From NCBI GenBank assembly GCA_002803225.1, contig NXFV01000009.1:1-60191 (forward strand): a stretch of DNA of 60,191 nt, read 5' to 3'. The notes beneath the pieces were generated by a model. That model had not been told where the DNA came from and searched no databases. It saw nothing but the letters and a program-made list of their open reading frames with translations. Below, piece after piece: positions 12,298-25,900 of this stretch. The stretch comes from Gamarada debralockiae. Its lineage: Eukaryota; Ascomycota; Leotiomycetes; Helotiales; Hyphodiscaceae. Within the stretch, counting starts at the first letter, position 1. Each line of letters opens with the position of its first letter. The position numbers were made by a program, and so were the translations under genes.

Positions 12298-14200
12298 ATG
12301 GCAGACAAGCCAGATAACTCCGACACCGAAAGGAAAGCCTCTACGCTCGAGAACCACCTCGAAATCCCCGGCGACTCGCCCGACCTCGACGAAATCGGCG
12401 AGCTTGAAGGCTACATCGTCGACGTCTCTCTCATCCAAGATAAATCCCTCGTCGAGCGACTCAAGCTCGCGAAAGATGGCCGCACAATCCTCATCCCGCA
12501 ACCTAGCGATGATCCACGTGATCCGTTGAATTGGAGTTGGTGGAAGAAACATGTTACGCTTATTGTGATATCTATGACGGCGTTCTTGCCGGATTATGGA
12601 TCTGCGACGGGTGCTGTGGCTTTGATTCCGCAGGCTGCGTGAGTACTTCTCGGTTGATTTTGAGGGGGGAGGTGAGAGGTGAGAGAGGGCTAATTTTGGG
12701 GCAGGATTTGGCATATGACGGAAGATCAAGTCAATCATTCACAAGTGGGGAATGTTTTCATGCTGGGTCCGGGTGGGTTGGCAACAATTATCCTTTCGGC
12801 GTATTTTGGACGTCTTCCAGTGCTATTCTACTTCGTTATATTTGCATTCCTAACGGCAATTTGGTGCGCTGCTGCGACCACGTTTGATAGCTTCATGGCA
12901 GCGAGGATATTGAATGGGTTCTTTTCTACCGTGGCACAAGGCGGAGGACTCATGTTTATCAAAGATATATTTTTCTTCCACGAACATCCGTAAGTTGCAT
13001 CAACCCGTTTTCTCAATTGCTGGACATAACTGAACGACTCATCTAGTCGCAAAATCAACATCTGGGCCGGCTTCGTGATCCTATCCCCATACTTCGGTCC
13101 CCTCTTCACAGCATTCATACTTTCCGTCACAAAATGGAACTGGGGATTCTGGCTCCTCACCATGCTCACGGGCCTCTGCCTCGTTTGCATAGTCCTCTTC
13201 GTCGACGAAACATACTATAATCGGCGTATCCCAGCAGCCGAACGTCCCGTCCCCAAATCCCGTGTCAAGCGTCTGTTGGGCATTGAGCAATGGCACTCGA
13301 GAAATCAGCGAAGTACATTTTATCAGGCTTTCATGAGACCTTGGCAGGTTATTGCGAAGCCAACTGTGTTCCTTAGTATGACGTATTATATGTTTACTTT
13401 TGCGTGGGTAGTAGGGATTAATACTACACTGAGCATATTCCTTGGTCCGCTGTATAATTTCGGGCTAAGGCAAATCGGTATGTTATCCCATTCGCTGAGA
13501 TCCTTCCAACAATCATGTTTGAGAGACTGATCGTGATGCAAGGATTCTTCTACTTCACTCCCGTCGTCTCAGCGCTTCTGGGTGAGCTGGCGGGTCACTG
13601 GCTTCACGACCTGGCAGGCCACATCTATATGAGGCGTCATAGAGGCGTCCTTGAGCCAGAAGCGCGTCTTTCCGTAATCTGGATTTCCACCCCCTTCGTT
13701 GTTTCCGGCCTCGTACTCATGGGATTTTGTTTGGAACGAGGGTACCACTATATGATCACGTCTGTCGCCTGGGGACTCTATGGTTAGCTTTTTTCATTCC
13801 CCCTCTTCCTTTCAGCCATTATTCGAGCCGTGAGCATTGGCTCCTGAGTCAAATTCAATACCATTGGCCAGTCCCAGTCCCAAAAAGAAATTATATTAAC
13901 CTGAGATCTTCAATAGTCTTCGGAATAATGATAACTACCGTCGCCATCGCGAGCTATAATTTGGATTCTTACCCCGAGGGCAGTGGAGAGGTCGGATCCT
14001 GGCTCAATCAGTCGAGGACGCTCGGTGGCTTCATTATCAGCTATTTGCAGGTTAGGTGGGCGAAAGCTCAGGGGACCGAGAAGAGCTTTGGGATTCAAGC
14101 GAGTGTTTGCGTATTTGTGTTCTTTATTATTATTATTTTGCAGATTTATGGGAAGAGGCTGAGGGTTTGGAGTGGACGGTTGCATTTCAAGACGAATTGA
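12298..14200 (+). CDS. MFS transporter, DHA1-like
   Basis: Predicted proton-coupled membrane transporter of 526 residues. Exons fit 12298-12638, 12705-12989, 13047-13477, 13543-13782 and 13917-14200, all with GT-AG borders and closing phases. After a polar N-terminus comes the motif PQPSDDPRDPLNW, found just before the first membrane span in many fungal drug/H+ antiporter-like MFS proteins. Multiple hydrophobic spans follow, for example VILSPYFGPLFTAFIL and WNWGFWLLTMLTGLCL. A conserved C-terminal segment is SYNLDSYPEGSGEVGSWLN, then GGFIISYLQVRWAKAQG. The length is normal for the family. The substrate cannot be inferred. No lesion is seen. Confidence 0.88.
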
Positions 14201-14358
14201 GATCTAGGAAGAATGTGTATACAGTATATCGCAGCTGGGGAGCTGCTTAGCTAGGAGTAACTTATCTCACTTTCTTTCTCTGAAATCCCTGTTACCAGTT
14301 GATCTACATGAAGGTGTTCTTCTCCTGCAATCCCTTTCTCAGTCATTCACTCCTGCAG

Positions 14359-14712
14359 TTTTCGATTGATAATATGATATCAAATGGATCAGCCAAAAGT
14401 CTCTCACCTTACGACAACACCGACCTCATAACATTCAACCACATATCCATTTAGGTGGACTTTGCCTCTTGTTAACTCACCTTAAGGTTCTCGATTGATC
14501 AAAGGATTAGCGAAAAGTGCTCTCCTTCCAACAACGACACTGATGACACAGAACTTAGCAACAAATCCATTTATGTTGGCTTAACCTATTATTAAGTTAT
14601 TTCAAACGGTTTTGATTGGCTTTAATGGATCAGTGAAAGTCTTTATCCTTCCAATGACAACACTTCTTCACGAAGACAACATCAGTCCCACAAAACTCAA
14701 CAGCAATTGCTC
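14359..14712. repeat. Three diverged tandem copies of a ~120-bp unit
   Basis: Three head-to-tail copies begin near 14359, 14488 and 14609. Each opens with TTnTCGATTGAT or a variant. Then come a GGATCAG/GGATTAG box followed by an AAAGT block, a CCTTCCAACnAC-like box, an ACA-rich stretch, and in the first two copies ATCCATTTA. Identity between copies is roughly two thirds. It lies just past the 3' end of the MFS gene. It encodes no convincing protein and its function is unknown. Confidence 0.6.
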
Positions 14713-15028
14713 GGTTTACTTGCTTGGCCGTTGCACAGAAGAAATTACTTCCCGAGAGCAATTAGCAGGTAAGCACACCTCTTTTCAGCGCTTTCACTTT
14801 TAATCTCGTCTCGAGTGAATATCAGACGTCTTTCAATCTTGACATTCACTCTTTGCACTATTCACGCTAACTTGTACTTCTGACTTCTTAGCCCCAATCT
14901 CGTCCTCAAACTCTTCAACTCGTCCCCACACTCTTGAACTCGTCTTCACATGGTTGGACGTACGATAATGGCCGAAAGCAAGAACGCACTCGCTAGTTGC
15001 CCTCACCAGTTCTGTCTGTCGATAGCGA

Positions 15029-15955
15029 TTGTGTCCTCTACAAGTCCCTCCCGAGATTAGAAAGCATATCTTCAACGAAGTCCTCGACCTCTTCTTCGAA
15101 GAGCACCCAGATCTCAAAGAAATACACTATCCCACACCAAAATCGAAGAACAAAAGTAAGAGAGCATTCGCAAAACTGCCGAAGAGACACCTCCCGAAAC
15201 TCGAAATTGCCTTCTTTCCCGATGTCAACCTCTCCAAAGGGTTTACCGCCACCAGGATTCAAGCCTCAATTCTTATACTCCTCCCTACAAAGATTGAGGG
15301 GATCCGGTTTAGTGACGATCACGTTGCGTGGCCGAGCATCAGAGACATCCCGCCGCTGGTCCGAAGTCTGGTCCCCGTCGTCGTCTATGAGGTTAGGTAT
15401 GTATAGTACTACCTCCCGTTACCCTATACACCAACAGGCATAGAATGGGCTTTTATGTGGACGGAGAATGGGAATCGCCGGAGAATACTTGTTTCAGACA
15501 TATGGAGGGCGTGGGCCTGGCTATCAATGAACAGCTGAATGAACGGAGACGGCAATATCGGTAAGTGTTGTCCTTCCTGTCACTCCTTCATTCTAACAGA
15601 AGGCTTCGAATCAGGCTATCGATTCTTCTGTTGCCTCCTCAATGGCCAAACTCCATGTTCCTAAACTCCAAAAGCTCGTCATTCGCTTCTAGACTCCATC
15701 GAATTTTTCAGTGGACGAAGGCATGCCGGAATTTATCACCAAACGTATAGACCTCTAGAGCGTCCTAACTTTGGCGCGTTTACCGTTGTTGACCTGAATA
15801 AGGATTTTGGAATCCAGTGCCGGGAGTCCGTGATGCGGGAGTATTTTTATGGTTATATTGAGACCGCAGTGAACGATATATAGGGAGTATGGCAGGCACA
15901 GAAGGGCAAATTCTTGGATTGGAAGAAGGACGCTGAGGTATCATCCGCTTTTGCC
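15029..15955 (+). pseudogene. Broken F-box-like gene
   Basis: The first exon reads CPLQVPPEIRKHIFNEVLDL, like the start of an F-box/leucine-rich fungal protein. It ends at a splice site near 15395 that joins well to an exon at 15438-15560 (VDGEWESPENTCFRHMEG). Coding-like sequence continues (MAKLHVPKLQKLVIRF; VVDLNKDFGIQCRESVM; VWQAQKGKFLDWKKDA). It is interrupted by in-frame stops near 15690, 15746 and 15896 and by a phase change after exon 2. There is also a stop just before the first exon and no ATG. I read it as a pseudogene. A shorter expressed form ending near 15748 is possible. Confidence 0.5.
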
Positions 15956-16382
15956 TTCTTGATGCCGTAGAAACGAGGATTCTTCCACCAGCTGACTTGC
16001 GTGGGTCATCTTGGAGATATGCGGGCCTGAGCGCCTCCCGCACTCGGAGCGTCAGGATTATTGGCTTTGACAGGGTTGGATGCTGCTTCATTGTAGAGGT
16101 TGATGAAAATGTTGAGAGGATGACTCTTGGTATTGAAGGCCAGTTGGAAAGTCTTATGTCGTCAAGGGTGAACCCAGGAATAAAAGAATCACCTACGTGA
16201 CTTCTATGCCATTCCAGTTCAGCTAGTACAGACAATGCCGCTATCAAAGAGACGAGAAGGTAAGACCGGAAAAGGCATGGAGTGTTGATTGCAAAGCCAA
16301 AGCTTGATTCGAGAAGTTGAATGGAATTCAGTGAATGTAAGTGAAGATACAGCGCGGTGCCCGCTTGTAGACTTTGACCCAC

Positions 16383-18073
16383 TCAACCTCCAGAGAAACT
16401 CTTCAGCATCTCCCAATTATAGAGATCTGGGAAGGACGAAGCTTCGATAGGATCCACAGCTGACGACCACGGCTTGGACGCTTCGTCCTCTGCCAACTTC
16501 AAAATCTTCCCCTCACCATATCTTGCAACTATAGAGTTCGGCCACTCCATCCAGGAATTCCACTGCGGCGCAAGATACTCTGATATTGTGCGGACCATGT
16601 AGGCTGGTTTATACTGCCACCACCAGAAAACGTTTCCTGCTCTCGAATGGGCAAATCCTCCAGCAGCATACCAATGTGCCAGAATGATCAGCGCAATAGG
16701 GTCAAACGCTCTGACTAGAGCGATGAATGGCTGGGGGCAGAAAGACAGCCATCGGAGGAAGCAGATGATGAGTTCGCGGAGGGCACTGGCTTCCAGGCCT
16801 TGCATGGTGGAGGTAGACATGTATAATGTTATGGACTCAATGCGCTCGATATAGAGTTCCTTATTCTCTATATTGGAAGGAGAAGGTGGCAGTGTGTTGA
16901 GTAGATTGAGGATTCGAGCGCCGGGCCCAATTGATGGATGGAGGTGCTTTAGAAACAATGGCGGGGTAACAATAGAACGGAAGAGTCCATTATGAGCGAT
17001 ATGTGGCGCATCGGAGACAATTGATCGGATGCCCGGGTAGAAAGTAAGGCAGGAATCTGTGACTGGGACATCGGCGAATGGTTGGAAGTCGACGAGGGAA
17101 CAAGAGTAAAAGCAAAGAAGTAGTGAGGTAGCAAGGACAGCGTTTTGATTTATGCGCACTGTGTTGTCTCGGAAGGCATTTTGATACGTGGATAATGTCT
17201 GTTGGTGATGATAAATTTCCACAGCGTGGAGGTTGTAGGAAAGGTTCTCGTAAGCAGGACCTTGGAGATGCTTAATATGACGTGCAGTAAGAGCAAGCAT
17301 GGCATGCATGAGAAAATTATTCTTCGATATTTCAGCAATGAATTCTTCATAAGAGTTTGAAAGCCAATGGTAGGGCCGCCTACCTGAAATGCCAACTTAA
17401 GAGCTTGTTCCATCCATATTTCTTGTGTACCAACCAGGCCAAAACTTGTCCTTGACATGAAGTGTGCCAACAGGCTAGAATCTTCTGAACGAAAAGTGTA
17501 CAGATCACTTGTTGGCATCGTAGATAGCTGATATCGGGGTAACCGACGATCTTCAAATATTTTGAACGATTTGAAGCCAGGTAAATCAGTTGGAGGTGGT
17601 TGAGAAGGAAGCCCTATCACATCAACCTTCGGCGGCGGGGATGTATTTGATGCTTGGGACAAGACGAGAACCCCAACCTTGTCCTTCCACTTGGGCAAGG
17701 TCTTGGCCTCGTAAACACAAGAGCGAGCACTCGTCTTGCACCTGGAGCATGTTGGGCGAGTCTCGTCACACTGCTTGGGTCTTAGCCGGATCCTCCAGTT
17801 CTTCGGGAATGCAAGGATATGGCCGACATTCAACGACTTCGCCGAATAGAAGGATACAGTTAAAACAAAGACCACTTGATCTAGTCTAGAACTTGAGTAA
17901 CGAGATCCTGTTACACGAGTCGGATTTCAGCGAGCCAATGGTAGGCTTACCTTGACCCGTCTTTTTTTGCACCCTACACACCCGCCCTTGGATTTCCCCT
18001 TCGACCTCCGCGTTCGAACGGCAAGCTGGTTATCATCCTGGATTACGAAGCCACAGGTAGTGGATGGAGACAT
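16383..18073 (-). CDS. Zn2Cys6 fungal-type transcription factor
   Basis: Predicted nuclear regulator of 482 residues. Exons fit 17951-18073, 17384-17770 and 16383-17321, with all phases closing. The first intron (180 bp) splits the zinc cluster. The join gives C32-x2-C35-x6-C42-x6-C49-x2-C52-x6-C59 with the basic segment KKRRVK. Exon 3 opens with NNFLMHAMLALTARHIKHL, a stretch typical of the sterol-regulator-like (UPC2-type) group of fungal factors, whose C-terminal domain is helical. The ATG at 18073 is the first in frame. It shares an intergenic region of about 630 bp with the divergent Tho1-like gene. The target is unknown, and assignment to sterol control would be speculation. Confidence 0.82.
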
Positions 18074-18703
18074 CTTCTCTCAAAGCCAGTGCTGGTTAAG
18101 TCGCAATGCAGGGGCGTGTGGCGTCGCGTCGAGGTCGTGACATCGGTCCAGATCAAGCGTGACGGTCGGCTTGATATCAGCAGCTGGGTTATCAGAAGAG
18201 GAAATTCACAACCGATTGCTCATTATATAGAGGCTTTGGTTGGTGATTGACCATTCACCGAATAGGTGGAGCGAGTTTCTTATGAGGCGGTTGATATAAA
18301 ATTGAGGCTATCACTGCGCCGCAAACCGAACAAGCTCAGCATTTCATACTGTCACAAGTCGAAGCGCTCTCAAATTCATAGAAGAGTAAATTTAGGGATG
18401 AAAATGTTCCCCTGATATTGGCTCTTCAAACCACCGGCTGTCAATGTTCAGGATGAACAGAACAGAAATTGAAGCCAACGAAGCCTGAAGTTGCAGAAAA
18501 GATAGCGTTTCTCGCTTAGCAACACCCCCTGCAAATTGCACGTCACCCAGCGACCGCGTTCCTGAGCAAGAATCTCGACCTCAGATCCGACATCAACAAC
18601 CTCAAAATCCATCAACGACGGTCTTGCAACCTACGATCTACAATTTATTCATTGCGCCGTATGCGCTCACCCTTTGCACAGTATCAACTCTACAACAATC
18701 ATC

Positions 18704-19549
18704 ATGGCGGACTACTCGCAACTCAAAGTGCCCGACTTGAAGAAGCTGTTGCAAGAGCGCGGCCTGGTTGTCTCTGGCAACAAAGCTGATCTCGTTGCGC
18801 GATTGCAGGAGGATGATAAGAAGTCTGGCACTGGTGCAGGTGAGTGTTTACAATGCACCTTGCATCAATTTTGATTGCGCGCGGATGCTAACATACGTCC
18901 TGCAGCTGGCGAAGACGAGATCGATTGGGACGAAGATGACAATAAGGCTGCTACAGCACCTGCAGCCGCTGCCGTAGCAGCTGGAGGCCAAGGTCAAGTC
19001 GCGAATCCTGTTGCCGTACCGAATCAAAAAGTCGACACCGACCCTGCGAAGACAACGGATTTGAAGGTGACGGGTGGGGTGGGCGCACCAACGGTCGCAG
19101 ACGGAGCGGTTGCAGCATCAGGTGCGACGAAGTCAGATGCCGCTCCTGAACCAGAAGCCCCAAAGCAAGATTTCAGCATTGGCATTCAACAAACGGACGC
19201 GGAGAAGGAGGCCGAACGACGAGCTGCTCGAGCGAAACGATTCGGTATCACTGAGGACGACGAAGCAAAGAAGTTAGCTGAGCGTGCGAAGAAGTTCGGT
19301 TTGGACTCGAAGGAGGCGGTCGTCAAGGGTCTTGATTCGGCACTTCCTGAGCGCAGAGCGAAGAGGGGACGGGAGGATAAGCAGGGCGGCAGAAATGCGA
19401 AGCGACAAACACCAGACAGGAGGACGGAAGCACCCAAAGCAAAGACGGCTGCCGCACCGGCCAAGAAGCCTGCTGGACAAATTCTTGATGACCCGGTTGA
19501 GAAAGCAAAGGCTGAAGCGAGAGCGAAGAGATTCCAAACGGCAGCTTAG
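18704..19549 (+). CDS. tho1: SAP-domain protein, Tho1/MOS11-like
   Basis: Predicted nuclear RNA-binding protein linked in yeast to the THO/TREX mRNA export pathway. Exons at 18704-18839 and 18906-19549 give 259 residues. Residues 3-40 form a SAP motif (YSQLKVPDLKKLLQERGL, then GNKADLVARLQ). An acidic stretch GEDEIDWDEDD follows. The middle is Ala/Pro-rich. The C-terminal half carries the repeated A-[KR]-[KR]-F motif of the Tho1/MOS11 family (RAKRFGI, RAKKFGL, RAKRF) and a Lys/Arg-rich tail. Length, domain order and intron placement all suit an intact orthologue. The symbol rests on domain architecture only. Confidence 0.85.
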
Positions 19550-22500
19550 GATCATGACGATGCGAAAAATGGGCTTTCTTCTCGATTTTCTATGGAGGGC
19601 ATTCTGATCGAGCTGTACACTAGAGAAATTTGACAATATTTGCGGATATCAAAAATGGTCACGGCGCTCGGAGATTTCCACGGCAACTCTTGCATCGATT
19701 TCCTGTTCCCCGCAACCCTTTCGCCGATCGTGCTCATGCGAGTCTCCCGTTGAGGAGACATTAGATACACAAAATATGGTGAAACGGCCGGGTGGGTAGG
19801 TGGAGTGCAGTGGCTTGACATTAGATTCATGGAGGCCATCTGGATTCAGTGTGCTTCAGGGAGATGGCTTGCGCGGAGGAACAATCCGTCCCCCCATCGG
19901 ACGTCATCAAGCTGACTAAATGCGATATCTTCAATGGACGGGGTAGGGAGAATCATTTGAGTTTTTGTGGAACAGCGGCTCGTCCAATGGAGTTCCAAAG
20001 ATGGGCTTTGACGTTCTAATAGGCTTGACACAGTTTGATGGAAGAGCAACTTCTTTCGTGCCAGTAATATGCTCAACATCCCGAACAAGCATGATCCAAA
20101 GACAGGTTCGCGGTGTTCTGGGTTCAACCTTGATGACACCTAATATCACGAATGAGAAGCTAAAGTTGACGTTCGCTGACCTAATAGGCTCTTCAGATTG
20201 GGTGCTGACTCTCTCGTGAGATGTTACCAAAGAGGTCGCAGTGCGGCGAAGGTCCCAACGAAGGTAAGCAATGCCCTGGTACAAATCCATCGTTGGGATG
20301 CTTCCCGAAGCCGTGAATCCAGAGTTACATTTATCATTCCATCCGGAGTTTCCCAAAGGAGCAAAGAAAGTACAAGGTCTCGCAACCACTTCGTCGTCAC
20401 GTTATTCCGAGCGGTCCCAAGCCAAGAAGCCCCCCCACCATTCCCCATCCAATGAACTTCTCCACAACCCTGCTCACTTGAAAACGGCTTTCTGAGCTCA
20501 CGAAAAAGCCACATGCCCTCGGCCCCAAAATATTGGAAAGGGTTCTATCGGTCTACTGGTTGCTCTGGTCTCGATGTCACGGGCAGTCATCCCATCAAAG
20601 GTATCAAAAATTTGCTTGCCACGTCAACAAACATCGCATGAATCTCGTACCTGCAACGAGGTTTGGGGAAGTGTGGCGTAGTATGCACAGACTCCGCCAC
20701 AATCGAGATGATTGACATGGCCAACGCACGATTGTCGCCATCCGCTACTGCACGGTTCAGCATCGCTGGGAAAGTGATCTCGGATTGACCTTGGGAAAAT
20801 GCAGGTACGCTGTGAGTCAGTGGTACAAGTTGAGGGCTGTATATTCTCAATTTTGTACCAATGACCTCAACCAAAGAGAGACAAGTTTCACAGAACATCT
20901 GGATCGACCCGTTGGGCAGTAATCTCGACTTTCGTTACTTCGGATAGAATCGAATGAGGCACTTTTGCCGGCTCACAAAACCCCTGCAAATATTCTTGAT
21001 GGGCCTTCACCCGCAACATCGATTTCCTTTTTGGGCTGCTTCTGTGATCCATTATGAAGGATAGATAACATATCGCGAGACTCATTGGCAGAACGAGAGA
21101 CGGGCACTACACTGCGGGTAGGGAGAAACATGAGGTCCAACTTAAGATTTTAGAGAGTTCGGGGGCTTCAGGGGCTCTCCTGAAATTTCGCCAGCCGCCG
21201 GGAAGAAAATGATGGATCGATTGGATGAGAAATTTTGGCGACCAACCAATGAATTCATCAGGACCTCTAGACTTGATCACGGATATTTCGAAATGACATG
21301 CAACTGACAAAGCGATCGAATTACAGAGTGATCCCAGGAGCTCCCTACCATCATGGTTGCTGTTGGTTGAATTACGGTTCGGCCGCCACTATGATTCCAA
21401 TACTTCCGCGAGCAAGTTCTCGGGAAGTAGGCCTGACTCGAAGGGGCACGATGCGACCCGTTGGAGACCATCTTTGGTGCGAGCCTCCGACAGCAAATCG
21501 CTGCCTCAAGACGAGGAGTCAGCAGGTCTTTACGTGAGGGAGGTACCCAGGTACTTGCTGAAAGCTGACCGTGGATCTCGGCGTCAGCGAGGTTCCACCG
21601 GCCAGCAAAAAGACCAACACCTGACCCGCAGAAGCGCACAGTGCCGCAGGACTCCAGGATCTCCCACGAAGGATAATCACCAAAATAGACTCTTCGCGAC
21701 AAGCGCCATCGCGCCCAAGCCGATGCAGGCCTCTTTGCCCTTGACCGCACTACTGCTTAGCCGACGAATGATGGCCCGGCGTCTACCTGCAGCCCCCTCG
21801 ACGTCAGAAAAGATCGCAAGCGATTCTGCCTCATCAATGCTCACCGCTCAACGAATGAACTCAACGAGAGGGACATGCCGGCTTCTTATAGGTCTCAAGT
21901 ACATGCAAATTCTCGCGCAGCTTGCAGAAGCGTTGACGACCTGCAGGGCGGCGCAGTGATTGTGCGCGTCCTCTGGCTTATCATGCTGGAGCCAGCAAAA
22001 GCAGGGCAGGCAGGCAAAAGGAAAGACCCGCGAGATTCTTTCCTTCTGTAACGGGTTCTATTCCAATCCCCAACAGTCGATCACCGACGACTCCAGAGGC
22101 ACTGACACCACCTAACCGGGACTCCTGCATGTTTTACTGCAGGCCCTTTACTTGGTAACGCGGGCAAACGCCACAAGCAGGAGTGCCGGACTGGTTTACC
22201 TCTGGCCGTACAGGAGTAGTTGCGGTACTTCTCTCGACCAAACGCCAGATCCTCTCGATGTTATTCCCATTATATGCACTACGAGTACTTCCCGCGCTCT
22301 GCACGCTCCATCAACTCTGATCAAAGGAAGGCTTGCGCTGCTAAAATAGGCGGCTCGCCCTGCACCCAACTAAACCTTCGTCTCCGTTTTACGGCACGCA
22401 CATACGATTGCTGGTCTCCACACTCTAGTCCTCGACCATCCCGAAAAGAAGTGCGACCTTTAACAATCACCTTTTCTCCAACATTTCTCCTTTTCTATTG

Positions 22501-22976
22501 TTTTTGTTTTTGACATACACGAGAGAGAATCAATTGTTTTACTTTTGCTTTTTATTTTATCGTCGCACAGTTTCGACATACCCTGGCGGTGCAATTTTAT
22601 TCCAGCATATTTGTATCAACTTGGATATCTGCACGTGCGAGTCCGAAGTATATTGGCAACCACCCACGCCTAATTATTGCCTGCGCGCTGTGGATGATAT
22701 ACATGTGAGAGGCTTTATAGCTCTCGAAGTTTTCTTTTTCTTTAGAGAATACGTCCTCGCGGACACAGTACGTGTGAAAGAGCTTTCCGTAAGTGCGCAT
22801 CACATCAATTACCTTTTAATATCTGACAGAGCCCCAGATATTCGTCATAATTCCTCCTCCGCAAGCTATATAATCCAAGGAATGTCGAGCACATATCACA
22901 GACGAAGTTCATAGCATTTGGTACACAGCACAATTGCTCCAAGAAGTAATGCGGCGGCAGTAAGACGATCACAAAG
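19550..22976. other. Long region without a firm gene
   Basis: Several minus-strand frames between about 19930 and 21050 have coding-like stretches (for example DLYQGIAYLRWDLRRTATSL near 20210-20275 and FPAMLNRAVADGDNRALAMS near 20710-20770). I could not join them into one gene or place them in a family. They may be a decayed gene. From 21300 to 22976 no supported gene is seen. The last part is probably promoter and a long 5' leader of the large gene that starts at 22977. Confidence 0.35.
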
Positions 22977-25900
22977 ATGGCATCATACGAATCGGGCTTT
23001 GATCCACCTACTCGACCGGGCGAGGCTCCACGGAGCAGGAGGCAGGGTACATACATACAACCAGGGACGAGCAGGCTGGAGCATAGAGAGGCAGATATCG
23101 CACATATCTCTGGGCAGATGGAGCCAAAGAGTGGACAGACCCCAGTGAGCAGAGCACCGCAGACGGGGCTCCCCAGGCTGAGTATTCGTGAGCCTTCACC
23201 AGCCCTAAAGTCAACATCTCAGACGAGGTCGAAGGGAATCACAGCGTCAAGTTTTGGGTTTAGGAAGGCTTCGGCGAAGCCAGCTGCGGTGCCGGAGTTA
23301 AAGGGGAAGTCTTCACGCAATGTGTTGAGGAGGAAGCCTTCTTCGATAGCACAGAACCAAGGGAATACTCGATCAGCAGGTGAGAGATCAGGATCATCAT
23401 CGCCATCAAAATGGTCTCAGATCTCGGCGGAAACCAGGCCAAGCATCGAAGCTTCACTCAAGTCGGCTGAAGCATACAATGAGATCTTTGCTCGACCACG
23501 GGCGAAGCCGTCTGCTGTCAAGGAATCGCAAGCAATAATCCCAGAGTTGGATCGGTACCGAACGAGGCCGGAGCATCATGCTGGACTTGGCCACAGATTT
23601 GGTGCTGAGGTACCTCCTAAGTTGGCCACCCAAGACCTTCCACCTCCCACTCCGTTGTTATCAGGAACTCCAGTATATTCAGGAATGAGCACTGGTCATA
23701 ATAGATATAGTGGCTATAGCGGGAGCGGCTACAGCGCCAGCCCATCAACCCGATTTTCTGAGTCACCCGGTCCCGGCGCTTACAGCAGAGACACTACACC
23801 TACGTCAATGTCATCTCAATCACCCGGCATCATTGCACCCCTGAAAGCAACAACTCCGAGATTACGACAAGGAAGTCCGGCAGTCACTAGACCTCCTGTC
23901 ACAAGGAGACGAGGAAGTAATGCCAACGAGACCACCGAAGGACAAGCTGTCGACAGTCAAGGTCTTCCGTCCTTACGGGAATCGCTTACATCATCGTCCT
24001 CGAACTCGACAGTTAAGGGAGAGAACAAGGTGAAGGAGGATAAAGAGAAAAAGAAGAAGAAGAAACGACTCTCGCCTTTGCCACCAAGTCCACCGCCGCG
24101 GAAGTCGTCTCAAAAGTTCAAGAAACCACGCTCGGAAGAACAGGATTCGCCTTCCAAGGTCTCCCAGACACCTGCCAAACCCGTTATGACCTCCCCTTCG
24201 GACTCGCCACTCAAACCACACAACAGCCCCCAACATACACACACCAAGAGCACACCTCCCCTTCGACCGAGCCGAGAAGGTGCTCCCGATCTGCAAGCTC
24301 AGTTAGGTGAGTCGATGGCAGTTATCCAAAGCAACCTACCTACCATCACTTTCTCTCAGAACCGACGGCGAAGTGCACTACCTCGCGTCACTTCTCCTCT
24401 TCAACCTCAACTTGCACTTCGGCCTCAACAAGGATCTCGCATTCCATCTCGGAACCCGTCCCCAAGTCCCGTGCCACCATCACCACGCGAAGCGACTCCT
24501 GCACCAGCTGGACTTGGGATTATCCCAGATCTGAGACCACAGATACCCGCAGCTTCTCGAAGCGTAGCAACTCGAACACCAAGTCCCAGTTTGGCGAACA
24601 CTAAACCTCGTTTTGGTCTCTTTGGAAGACGGACGAAGACTGCACCAGAAGTTCCGACCGTAGACAACAAGGAAAAAGTTCCAAGAAAGGGTCCAACAGC
24701 TGGTACTGGCCATGAAGGATACGGTAGGTTGGGTCTTCGAGGGAGAAGCACTAGTGCAGGCGGAGTGGGCAGAGGGCGAGATCGAAGTATGAGCGCAGCG
24801 AGCTCCTCACAAGAGAGCGTTGCAAGTACCCGTACCCATGATCCTTTCCTTCTCGAGCGCATGAGTCCTGTAATTATCGCTGGCGGAGGAGACATCATCG
24901 AAAATCGGAATGCGAGCTCAGAGCTGACCCGAAGCGAGAGTAACACAAGTCTCCTATTGGACCGTCCAAGCATCGATTCTAAAGGCTCCTCTAATAAGTC
25001 TAGCCTCAGCCACGAAGTAAGCCGAACCACCCTTTGGCCTTCGGCGCTTCCAAAGGATGCATCCAAGAGGACTTCGACACTTGCGCTACCTAAAAGTCAT
25101 CGACCCTCTGATAGCAGTGAGGATGGTGTTGGAAGAGGATCATCACTTGCCTTTCGGAGATCCGTGCAGCGACTAAGCAACTCATCTGGCCCACTACCAA
25201 TGCCGAGACCTCTCAACCTTTCTGGCATGGGCGTCCCGACTTCCACTACTAGTCTCGATGCAAGTATTATGTCCGATGAGTCACTGCAATTGCAGATGGA
25301 GATGAAAGGAGATCTTGAAAGAGGACGAAAGGGACAATTGACGAAGCCCAAGAAGTTGGAGAAGCGACCGAAGTCTCCTCGAAAGTGGAACTTCTTTCAC
25401 CGGTCGCAGCCGACTCCGAAGCCACAGCCCGAGGTAGCAATGCCTGTAGCTGTTGGAAGACCACCAATCAAGCCAATGCCTCATTATGCAATGCTTGACT
25501 CATCAGATGAGCAGTTGGATCCTGAGTCGATGGATCTGGAGGACATCCTCCGCGACGCCGACGTAGTCAGCTTGTCGAATGAGGAACTAGATGCACTTCA
25601 ATTTGGCCACGCGAAGGAGAATCTGCGGCGAAATGAGGACCTGCGGATGACAAGTCCCGACGTACCAGAAATTGCAAATCCAGCCGCACCGCCACTGTTC
25701 ACTTCCCCAGAGCCCATGCCATCAACTCCCGAGATGCCACAGACGGACCTACATCTTACCCCAGAGACAGCACCAGTACGACCAAGTCGATTACCCCAGG
25801 TTGGCCGAATTCCAAAGGTCATATCTGCGAGGCCTCAAGCAACATCGCCGAAGTCCTTCTCAAGACCTTTCGCTCGTCTCAGCACTCTTCAGCCACTTCA

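Noticed and set aside
15780..16382. 200-codon open frame on the minus strand
   Set aside because: It lies opposite the coding-like remains of the F-box-type gene, has a weak start and no family resemblance; treated as a shadow frame.
21357..21959. 200-codon open frame on the plus strand
   Set aside because: No proper ATG context, no domain, and an open antisense frame covers the same bases.
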